This document shows positions 54,672 to 62,266 of a DNA stretch of 64,000 nucleotides, one piece after another (within the stretch, counting starts at the first letter, position 1; the number at the start of each line of letters is the position of its first letter). The stretch is from GCA-2720975 sp964467985 (GTDB lineage Bacteria; Planctomycetota; UBA1135; GCA-002686595). The notes beneath the pieces were generated by a model. That model ran no database searches and had not been told where the DNA came from. It was given only the letters and a program-made list of their open reading frames with translations. The stretch is from contig CAYXTP010000012.1 in the NCBI GenBank assembly GCA_964467985.1, positions 60,888 to 124,887 on the forward strand, given 5' to 3'. The position numbers were made by a program, and so were the translations under genes.

Positions 54672-55127
54672 TCACGCCTCGCCGCGTTCGCACACCTGGC
54701 GCAGTGCATCGAGATCGCGCTGCATGCACTTCTTCATGGTGCCCTTCATCAGCACGTTGAAGATGGGCGACATGATCTTCGTGCCCAGGGTCTGGGCCGT
54801 GCCGGAAAAGTCCCAACGGACTTCGGTTCCCTCTCCATCGGGAGTGAACGAAAAGCGAGTTGAGTAACTCATGCCGTGGGACTCGGCCTCAACCGTGTAA
54901 GCGTTGGGCGGATCGAAGCCCGTGACCCACATCTCCTCAGTCGCTTCTTTCTTGAACATGACGCGCGTCTCACGCCAGCGAGTCCCCTCACCGAACGGGC
55001 CCTCACTGAGCACCTCGAGCGCCGTGATGTCCGGAATTCGCTCTGCGGCCTTTTCGATTTGGGTGTAGACCTCAAAGACTTGTTCGAGAGGAGCGGAGAC
55101 GTGGGTGCTGACTGTGATGGTGGCCAT
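54672..55127 (-). CDS. SRPBCC-family (START/Bet v1-like) protein, 151 aa
   Basis: Opens TITVSTHVSAPLEQVFEVYT, the standard polyketide cyclase/dehydrase-type SRPBCC start, and continues with IEKAAERIPDITALEVL, EGTRWRETRVMF and VRWDFSGTAQTLG to a C-terminal helix with MKKCMQRDLDALRQV. Such proteins bind hydrophobic ligands. Start chosen at 55127, 51 codons inside the longest frame, because it gives the family N-terminus. It sits 43 bases downstream of the AlkD-like gene on the same strand. Confidence 0.88.
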   Translation of the reverse strand: MATITVSTHVSAPLEQVFEVYTQIEKAAERIPDITALEVLSEGPFGEGTRWRETRVMFKKEATEEMWVTGFDPPNAYTVEAESHGMSYSTRFSFTPDGEGTEVRWDFSGTAQTLGTKIMSPIFNVLMKGTMKKCMQRDLDALRQVCERGEA

Positions 55128-55170
55128 GGAGTTTGTTGTGATGGAGCAAGTTCGCTTGGGACGCGCCGGT

Positions 55171-55836
55171 TCAATCCTGGCGCCGCACCATTTCGTTGAT
55201 CCAGATCGGAGCAAAGGGAGAGGTGCAGCCCTTCGAAGTGGGAAAGTCGCGGTAGAGGCCCAAAGCCTCGCCGATGCCAAGGGCTCGCTCGCGAAACTCG
55301 GGAAAGTGGATTCCGGTTTCCACCAGACAGAAATTCATCGTCCACTGAGCCTCGGCCGGGGCGGCCGCCATTTCAGACTCGATACGATCCAGAAGGGCCT
55401 TGAGGTCGATCCCCTCGGGCCTCTTCACGATGCGTTCGGCGGTCAGATTCCACCCAGCCCGGGCAGCCATTGGATCCTGATCCGCCATCCACTTCTCGCG
55501 CAGAGCCTCCTTGTCGGGATGCTTCTTGATCACATACGAATTGAGCCAGTCCGCCGCGTGCGTGAAGGTCAACTCCCGCACCATGCGATCCACATCATCC
55601 GCAGTGAGCTCCTTGGGCTTGAGCACCAAGATGGCCAGAAGCCGCGCATCCACATTCTCGGTCGCCCATAGCTCCAAGGCCAAATCGTGATCGCTCTTGA
55701 TCTTTTTCGCCACCTTCCGAATCTCACCCAACCGAACGCCGTACTGATTGTCCCCGGCCCCGTTCCTGGTGTTCTGCGCGCGCATCTTCTCGTTGCCGAG
55801 CGCCTTCAATTCGTTCAGTGCTTCTTCGAGGTTCAT
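55171..55836 (-). CDS. DNA alkylation repair-type (AlkD/HEAT-repeat) protein, 221 aa
   Basis: All-helical HEAT-repeat protein of the AlkD family: RLGEIRKVAKKIKSDHDLAL, WATENVDARLLAILVLKPKE, VRELTFTHAADWLNSYVI and the C-terminal GTSPF-like TSKGCTSPFAPIWINEM. The catalytic tryptophan/aspartate context (HAADWLNSY) is preserved in style. AlkD enzymes remove alkylated bases; several relatives lack activity. Start at the internal ATG giving MNLEEALNELKALGNEKM. It probably shares a transcript with the SRPBCC gene. Confidence 0.82.
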   Translation of the reverse strand: MNLEEALNELKALGNEKMRAQNTRNGAGDNQYGVRLGEIRKVAKKIKSDHDLALELWATENVDARLLAILVLKPKELTADDVDRMVRELTFTHAADWLNSYVIKKHPDKEALREKWMADQDPMAARAGWNLTAERIVKRPEGIDLKALLDRIESEMAAAPAEAQWTMNFCLVETGIHFPEFRERALGIGEALGLYRDFPTSKGCTSPFAPIWINEMVRRQD

Positions 55837-55978
55837 CACTGGAAGGATGGTATCCACTCTCACGGCCGAGGTGCGACGAACACGGACTTCAACGCGTGCA
55901 CGCCCCTCAGGGGACGTGTCTGTCGGCCAAATTTGGATCCGGTTAGGCGTCAGCTCGCTGGTTCAAGTCGAAAACCCT

Positions 55979-58171
55979 ATGCTTCCTCGAATGGGAAAGC
56001 TCGCTGCATTCCTCGCTGCAGTTGTGGTTGTCGGTTTCGCGTTCTGGCTCACGTGGACGTGGAATTCGCCGGACGGAATGAGCCAGAACCCGTCGCTGGG
56101 GCCAGAGAAGGAAACACCCCCTGTGAGCAATCAAGGGGACGCCCTTCAATCACCGTCGACTCGGGTCGACGAACTGCGTGCGGAGGTTCCCGGTAGCGAC
56201 GCGCTGGAGCTGGGGCCCGGTAGTTCAACACCGACAACACCCCGTGGCTACCTAACGATCCTTGTACTCGAACGTGGAGCGGGCACACCATTGGAGCAAG
56301 TACGAGTTCACGTGGAACTCGAGCGCAGGGACACGCACCAGATCCTCTGGGCCGAAAGCGAACCTGCTGGCCTCATGGAGCTGGTCATGACGACGGCCGA
56401 TGGCCTGGCGTCCTTCGAGGTTCCACCGGATCAAGAGCTGGTGGTGCGCGTGGACGGAGAGGACCCAAAAGTCGGTCGTCTGAGCCAACGGGTCAGCCCC
56501 TTGCAAATTGACGAGCAGCGCGATCTCACCATCGAATTGCGGGTCGGCCCCGACATCCACTTCTGGGGACGAGCAATCGCCAGCGCGACCGGCGATCCGG
56601 TGATCGGCGCACCGGTCGTGATTCCCGACTCCAATATGCCCGCTGAGACGCTCACGGATTCACTGGGTTACTTTGAGGTCCATCACTATTCGTGGAGGCG
56701 CAGTCACGCCCAGATCGACGCCCCCGGATTTGGCCGTGCCCTTGTCGTGCCGACGCCTGGTCACGAGAACCGAGCCAAAGCCCAGGTCGTTCACCTCCTA
56801 CGATCGAGCAGCATCCAAGCCACGATCACCGAAGCCGGTATTCCCGCTGCCGGTGTCTCCTTGCATGCCACGACCAACTTCAGCTACCTGATCCGCCCGC
56901 GCGGCGCGTCGAACAACACCACAGGTCGCCACCCCGTCTGGAATGCCGAATCCGACGCCACGGGCAAACTCGAGATCACGGGCCTCCCACCGGGCGTGCC
57001 CATCGAGATCGAGCTGCGCCGGGCATCCGAAGTGCTGCGCAAGTTCCCCGAGCCACTGCAGCTACGGGAAGCCGAGCGTCACGTTGTCACCTGGGCCCTG
57101 GGAAACGGAGGTTCAATTGACGGCCTTGCCCTCGACGAGAACGGATCACCTGTAACGAACATGGACGTGTGGTTGCGATCCAGCGATGGCAATCTGGCCC
57201 AGTACTTCAATCGTTGGGACGGAGAAAAGGCCTCGAAGAAAGCCGTCACGGATGCCGAGGGACGTTTCACGTTCGACGACGTACCCACAGGTACATGGCT
57301 CTGCGGCCCTGCGTGGAAGGAGATCGAGGACCAGCACGGGGGATCTGACCTAGTCGCCCCCCTCGCCCAACTCGTGCTGATCGAATTCCCCGGTCAGAGA
57401 ATCGGGTTGCAACTCCACGTCACCCGCGGCCTGTACATCCGAGGCAATGTGGTGGACGGGCAGGGAGAGCCCTACGGGGGCGACTGGGTACGCTTCAAGA
57501 CCGAGCGCCTGAGAGGTGTCCAGGACTTCCGCAGCTCCGCTGATGGGAGCTTCATCGCGGGCCCCTTCGCGCCAGGCGAATACCTGGTCCATGCCTACGG
57601 CAGCGGCCTGAGTATGAACTCGGAGCCCGTGACCGCATCCGCCGGAGATCGTGACCTGCTCCTGCGGCTGCTTCCGGCCGCCATGATCCGCGGTCGCGTC
57701 GTCGACGCCGAAACGGGCTTGGGTTGCATAGCCGAGCTGCGCCTGATTTCCATTGACTCCCCCCTGGGCTACGAGCGCTGGAACTACTCCGCCGCTGAGA
57801 CGGGTGCCTTCGTACAGGAGGAGCTTGAGACCGGCACCTATCACCTACTTGCCCGCACGGATGATGGTCGCATCGGTCTCGTACGCGACCTCACAGTCGA
57901 GGTCGGCCGCCTGCTTGCGAACATCGAAGTGCGAGTGCAACGCGGGGCCATCCTGGAAGTCCACTCAGGGGACGGAACGGAGAGTGGTTTCAACCTGCGT
58001 CACGATGGCCTTGGAGTTGGACATGGGTTCATAGGAGAGGGGAAGATCGCACGACAGACGCTCTTTCCGGGTCGAACCGTAGTGAACTACCGAGCCGGTG
58101 GAGGGGGACAGATTGAAGTCGATGTGGTAGCGGGGGAGACGCTGGAACTCGTACTCCCCCCGCAGAAGTGA
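55979..58171 (+). CDS. Carboxypeptidase-regulatory-like exported protein, 730 aa
   Basis: The ATG at 55979 (or 55991) begins a membrane anchor (MGKLAAFLAAVVVVGFAFWL), followed by a Ser/Pro/Glu-rich linker. Beta modules of CarboxypepD_reg type are frequent: FWGRAIASATGDPVIGAPVV, IDGLALDENGSPVTNMDVWL, FTFDDVPTGTWLCG, YIRGNVVDGQGEPYGGDWVR and RGRVVDAETGLGC. No catalytic region is visible. It is the third member of this family in the window and has the same plan (anchor, linker, repeats). Function is likely structural or adhesive, by analogy. The overlapping upstream frame belongs to the AlkD-like gene's complement and is rejected. Confidence 0.82.
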   Translation: MLPRMGKLAAFLAAVVVVGFAFWLTWTWNSPDGMSQNPSLGPEKETPPVSNQGDALQSPSTRVDELRAEVPGSDALELGPGSSTPTTPRGYLTILVLERGAGTPLEQVRVHVELERRDTHQILWAESEPAGLMELVMTTADGLASFEVPPDQELVVRVDGEDPKVGRLSQRVSPLQIDEQRDLTIELRVGPDIHFWGRAIASATGDPVIGAPVVIPDSNMPAETLTDSLGYFEVHHYSWRRSHAQIDAPGFGRALVVPTPGHENRAKAQVVHLLRSSSIQATITEAGIPAAGVSLHATTNFSYLIRPRGASNNTTGRHPVWNAESDATGKLEITGLPPGVPIEIELRRASEVLRKFPEPLQLREAERHVVTWALGNGGSIDGLALDENGSPVTNMDVWLRSSDGNLAQYFNRWDGEKASKKAVTDAEGRFTFDDVPTGTWLCGPAWKEIEDQHGGSDLVAPLAQLVLIEFPGQRIGLQLHVTRGLYIRGNVVDGQGEPYGGDWVRFKTERLRGVQDFRSSADGSFIAGPFAPGEYLVHAYGSGLSMNSEPVTASAGDRDLLLRLLPAAMIRGRVVDAETGLGCIAELRLISIDSPLGYERWNYSAAETGAFVQEELETGTYHLLARTDDGRIGLVRDLTVEVGRLLANIEVRVQRGAILEVHSGDGTESGFNLRHDGLGVGHGFIGEGKIARQTLFPGRTVVNYRAGGGGQIEVDVVAGETLELVLPPQK

Positions 58172-58270
58172 CTGCCGACCCGTGCCTACCTGCCGCCACG
58201 GGGCGTACGCCCCCGGCTCCTCATTCCCTTCAGAACCCGCTTCCGTCCATGGGCCGCTCGGGTTGTTGAA

Positions 58271-59062
58271 TCAGCAGGGCTGGGGCGCAAGTTGGATGAT
58301 CGAGAAGGCCGCGTTTTGCGGATCCATGAGAACCGCCATGCGGCCGATTGAGGGAACGTCCATCGGCGGAACACAGACTTTTGCTCCCATCTTCGTGGCG
58401 CGCTCGACGCTCTCATCGCAGTCGCCGACGGAGAAGTAGAGCATCCAGTGCGAGGGCGCCTCCTCCGCTTCCGGCGGCAGAGGCATCATGCCGCCTACGG
58501 GTGCCCCGTCCTGCATGAACATCGTGTACTGCGTGCCGCCCATGTCCTGCTCGTGCTTCTCCCAGTCAAACAGCTGGGCGTAGAACTCGCCGGCCTTGGC
58601 CGGGTCGTTGGTCAAGAGCTCGTTCCAGCAGGTCGCGCCCGGTTCGCCAAAAACCCCCGAGCCGCAACTGGCCTTGGCCTGCCACAGGGCAAGCACCGCC
58701 CCGCTCGGGTCCTGAATCACGGACATGCGCCCCTTGTCCATGATGTCGAGCGGCTCCATGAGGCAATTGCCGCCCAGGGACTTGGCCTTCTCAGTTGCCG
58801 CGTCAACGTCCGCGACGCCCACATAAGAAAGCCAGTGGGGTGGCACGCCTTGGCTCGCTTGTTCCGGCATCAACTTGTAGAGCCCGCCCACGTCCTTGCC
58901 GTTGAGGCGCAGCATGGTGTAGTCGCCGTGTCCGCCGCCCATCGGATGGGTCTCGGTCGTCCAGTTGAAGAACTCCGAGTAGAAGGCGGTGGCGGCGTCC
59001 GCGTCGCTCGTCGCAAGCTCGCACCAACAGAAACGTCCGGGCGTGAACTCGTTGCTCTCCAT
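58271..59062 (-). CDS. VOC-family protein with two glyoxalase-like domains, 263 aa
   Basis: Two tandem vicinal-oxygen-chelate domains: the first from GRFCWCELATSDADAATAFY to SVIQDPSGAVLALWQ, the second from GATCWNELLTNDPAKAGEFY to MDPQNAAFSIIQLA. Each has the beta-alpha-beta-beta-beta pattern and terminal DP-G/N-A-x-F/L motif. Such proteins bind metal and act as glyoxalases, dioxygenases or antibiotic-binding proteins; substrate unknown. Of the two adjacent ATGs (59065, 59062) the second has better spacing from AGGAGG. Long upstream in-frame extension is rejected. Confidence 0.9.
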   Translation of the reverse strand: MESNEFTPGRFCWCELATSDADAATAFYSEFFNWTTETHPMGGGHGDYTMLRLNGKDVGGLYKLMPEQASQGVPPHWLSYVGVADVDAATEKAKSLGGNCLMEPLDIMDKGRMSVIQDPSGAVLALWQAKASCGSGVFGEPGATCWNELLTNDPAKAGEFYAQLFDWEKHEQDMGGTQYTMFMQDGAPVGGMMPLPPEAEEAPSHWMLYFSVGDCDESVERATKMGAKVCVPPMDVPSIGRMAVLMDPQNAAFSIIQLAPQPC

Positions 59063-59229
59063 CATATTCCTCCTCTCTCGTTTGGGAAAACTCGGGCCAG
59101 GGACGCGGATTCTACCGCGCGAAAGAAACCCCTGCTCTGGGTGGGGGGCACACAGTGAGCAAGCACCCTGGGATGAGCCGCCCCCACACGCGATTGACTG
59201 ATCATTGACACACTCGTCAGCGCCAATCA

Positions 59230-59554
59230 TGGCGGCATGGGCCGCAAAGGTCGTGCCCACCGGCTCCTCCTCTACGACCGCACTCTGGACGCGCGGGGTT
59301 TTCCTGAGCGAGGAGGTCCCCGATGAGACGTGGCACCTTGACCCCAGGGCTCTGACCTGAAGTCCGGCGCCGACCCAGCCAGAACCCAGCGGTATGGAAC
59401 ATGGGGTCCTTTGCCCGGTGGAGCGGCGAAGGGGCTGGTGTTGTTCGGCTTTGCGGGCGACAACTCCGCTGTCTCTCATATCTGGGTCTACCAGCCGCGG
59501 GATACCACCTGGGCCCTTCTCGGCAAAGCAGGGGAACCATCGGAGGCTCCCTGA
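59230..59554 (+). pseudogene. Decayed kelch-repeat protein fragment
   Basis: Two frames together encode a kelch-like sequence. One reads VPDETWHLDPRALT before a stop. A second then reads ARTQRYGTWGPLPGGAAKGL, followed by LVLFGFAGDNSAVSHIWVYQ and DTTWALLGKAGEPSEAP, ending in TGA. The LVLFGG..N..WVYxP..TTW pattern is typical of kelch/galactose-oxidase propellers. No start and at least one frameshift are present. The remainder of 59063-59842 shows no other gene. Confidence 0.55.
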
Positions 59555-59842
59555 GACCCCGGGCAAGCTGCTTCGGACGGCCAGCACCCGTACGTGATGG
59601 GTGGATTCCTGCCCGCTCCGCCGCCGAGCGATGCGGGCATCACGCCCCGCGAGGCCACCTGGCGCCTCTCACGACGGAGCACGGAACCGCATGTCGAGTC
59701 TGAACCGGATTCAATCGAATTCCAGAGGAGCGCCGGCGTACTGGCGGGGACGGTAAGTTGGCGTCGCCGCTACCGACACACATCCTGCCCTGCCCCCCCA
59801 CCCGGCCGGCGCCCCACCCCTTTCGTCCCCTGCTGGAGCCCC

Positions 59843-62242
59843 ATGTCCAAGTCAACGATTCTGCTCTCTCTGACAGCGACCCTGTTCCTCACCCCGTTCG
59901 CTAGTGCAGCGGATGAGCCGACCCTCGACCAGCGCCTGGAGAAGCTCGCCGGAACGCTCGAGCGAGCCCGGAAGAGTGGGCACATCCCGGGCATGTCGAT
60001 CGCTATCGTCAAGGACGATGAGATCATCTGGGCGCGCGGGTTTGGCCTTGCGGATATCGCGGGCGAGCGGGCGGCGGACGAAAACACGATCTACGCCATC
60101 GGGTCGACGACCAAGGCCTTCACCGCCACCCTCACCGGGATGCTGGTGGATGAGGGCAAGTTGACTTGGGACGATCCCGTAACGGAACTCCTGCCGTATT
60201 TCGACCTGCAGGTACGCAGCGAAGACGAGAATGCGGCGTGCACCCTGCGTGACCTGCTCTGCCATCGCCACGGATTCGCGCGTATGTCCCTGCTTTGGAT
60301 GAACGGTGAGGTCGGGCGCAAGGAAGTCTTGATGACTGGCTCCGGCGCGGAGCCTTGGGACGACTTCCGCAAGGGGTTCCACTACTGCAACGTCACGTAC
60401 ATGGCCGCCGGTCAGGCGGCTGGGATCGCGGCAGAGACCACCTGGGACGACATGATGGTCGATCGCATCTTCTCGCCGCTGGGAATGACCTCCAGCACAG
60501 TCACCGCGGCCAAGGCCCTCGAGGATCCCCGGCTGGCGGTGGGCTACAGGTGGAAGGAGGACCAGGAGACGACCGAGGTGTTCAAGATGGTCACCTTGAA
60601 CAACATCGGTCCCGCCGGGTCGGTGAACTCGAACGTGCTGGACATGGCTCAGTGGTTGAGACTGCAACTCGGTAGGGGCGAGGTCGACGGGAACCGGTTG
60701 ATTTCGAGCGACCGCCTGCTCGAAACATGGGAGCCGCAGATCGAGATCGGCAGTGGCGTGTCGTATGGACTCGGCTGGATGTTGCACGAGATCGACGGGC
60801 GCGACGTCGTCGAGCACGGTGGCAACATCGGTGGTTTCAGCGCGCAGGTGGGAATGATGCCCGAGGAAAACCTGGGCTACGTGCTGCTGACCAACCTCTC
60901 GGTCGCCCCCTTGCAACAGTCTTCTCTGCCCATGGTCTTTGGCGCCTTGCTGGAAGAATGGCCGGATGCGACGGACGGGTCGAGCGCGGACGCCAAGGAG
61001 CTGGAGCTTGAGCAGTACGCGGGCACCTACATCGCCAACTTCGCCGACTTTACGGACGCTGAGTTCAAGGTCTTGGTGCTCGAGGACAAGCTGGCCGTGG
61101 ACATTCCCGGTCAGCAGGTTTTTGAACTCAAGCAGCCCGATGCGGAGGGCAAGTGGTACTTCGCGCTCACCAACCAGATCGCGGTTTCCTTCCAACGCAA
61201 TGGTCGGGACGCGGTCGTAGGTCTCTCCGTCCACCAGGCCGGCTTCCAGTTCGAAGTCCCGCGCGAGGGCGTGGCAGTCGAGGTGGTGGAGGCCCCGCCC
61301 GAGTTCAAGAAGTACGTGGGCACCTTCGTGCGAGCCATAGGAGGCAAGCACATCAAGATACTCATCCAAGGTGGCCGGCTCGCCATGGAAGATAAGGGCA
61401 AGGTGTTGGAGTTCAACACGCCCGACGCCGACGGTCATGCGTCCCTCCGAGCACGCGCTGACTTCGGCGCCACGTTCAAAACCGATAGTGATGGGAAGGT
61501 CGTGTCTCTTGTGTTCCACGGAAGTTCCGGAGACCGCCTCTTCACGCGCTTGGAAGAAGCGCCGGACCCGGACCTACCGACTCTCGAGCAGATCCACGCT
61601 CTGAGAAAGACCGAGGAGCGCGTCGCCGCAATCCAAGCAAGTGGGGGTTCCAAGGTCACCGGGGACATCTGGGTCGCCCAAGCCGGCCTGCGCGGAGAGT
61701 TGACGGTCTACACCCGAGGCACCGACTGCTTCGCCAACCACATGGACTTCGGCAAGTTCGGACGAGTGGACACCGTACTCCGCCGAGACCGCGCGTGGTC
61801 CTACAACGCAATGAGCGGGCTCGATGAGCTGTCGGGAACCAAATTGACCCAAGCCATTCTCGACCACCCCAGTGCCGTGGACGGAAATTGGAGTGACTAC
61901 TTCGATTCCGTTGAAGTCCTCCGCAGCGACACGCTGGATGAACGCGCCGTGTATGTCGTGGGGCTCAACAAGGGCGACCTGCCAAGGCGTTCCTACTGGA
62001 TCGACGCAGAGACCGGCGACGTGCTGAAGGTTGAGTTCATCACCATCGAAGGCCCCGTGCGGATTCCCATCACCATGACCTACTCCGGTTTCGAGCTCGT
62101 GAACGGCATCCGGTCCGCGCGCCAGATCGAGATTGAGAACCCCGCCTCGGGCAGAATCGTCATGACCCTGAAGGACCGCGCGTCGGGTCTTGAGCTGGGC
62201 GACGAAGTGTTCTCCCCCCCGAACTCAGATGACGAGGACTGA
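59843..62242 (+). CDS. Large exported beta-lactamase-family serine hydrolase, 799 aa
   Basis: Signal peptide MSKSTILLSLTATLFLTPFASA. The serine-hydrolase domain (about 25-380) has SxxK in IGSTTKAFTATL, YxN-like GFHYCNVTYMAAG, and HxG in VVEHGGNIGGFSAQ. After that, two beta-rich domains of the type that often follow this family (YAGTYIANFADFTDAEFKV; YVGTFVRAIGGKHIKILIQG), then a C-terminal lipoprotein-sorting-like region (ASGGSKVTGDIWVAQAGLRG; SYWIDAETGDVLKVEFIT). The family cleaves peptides or esters; substrate unknown. The ATG chosen is the one with a signal peptide; the 83-residue in-frame extension before it is rejected. Confidence 0.9.
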   Translation: MSKSTILLSLTATLFLTPFASAADEPTLDQRLEKLAGTLERARKSGHIPGMSIAIVKDDEIIWARGFGLADIAGERAADENTIYAIGSTTKAFTATLTGMLVDEGKLTWDDPVTELLPYFDLQVRSEDENAACTLRDLLCHRHGFARMSLLWMNGEVGRKEVLMTGSGAEPWDDFRKGFHYCNVTYMAAGQAAGIAAETTWDDMMVDRIFSPLGMTSSTVTAAKALEDPRLAVGYRWKEDQETTEVFKMVTLNNIGPAGSVNSNVLDMAQWLRLQLGRGEVDGNRLISSDRLLETWEPQIEIGSGVSYGLGWMLHEIDGRDVVEHGGNIGGFSAQVGMMPEENLGYVLLTNLSVAPLQQSSLPMVFGALLEEWPDATDGSSADAKELELEQYAGTYIANFADFTDAEFKVLVLEDKLAVDIPGQQVFELKQPDAEGKWYFALTNQIAVSFQRNGRDAVVGLSVHQAGFQFEVPREGVAVEVVEAPPEFKKYVGTFVRAIGGKHIKILIQGGRLAMEDKGKVLEFNTPDADGHASLRARADFGATFKTDSDGKVVSLVFHGSSGDRLFTRLEEAPDPDLPTLEQIHALRKTEERVAAIQASGGSKVTGDIWVAQAGLRGELTVYTRGTDCFANHMDFGKFGRVDTVLRRDRAWSYNAMSGLDELSGTKLTQAILDHPSAVDGNWSDYFDSVEVLRSDTLDERAVYVVGLNKGDLPRRSYWIDAETGDVLKVEFITIEGPVRIPITMTYSGFELVNGIRSARQIEIENPASGRIVMTLKDRASGLELGDEVFSPPNSDDED

Positions 62243-62266
62243 AGCGAGCTGGCCCGCATCCCCAGG

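Noticed and set aside
59594..59842. N-terminal 83-codon extension of the serine hydrolase
   Set aside because: Pro/Arg-rich, not protein-like, and the internal ATG gives a perfect signal peptide.
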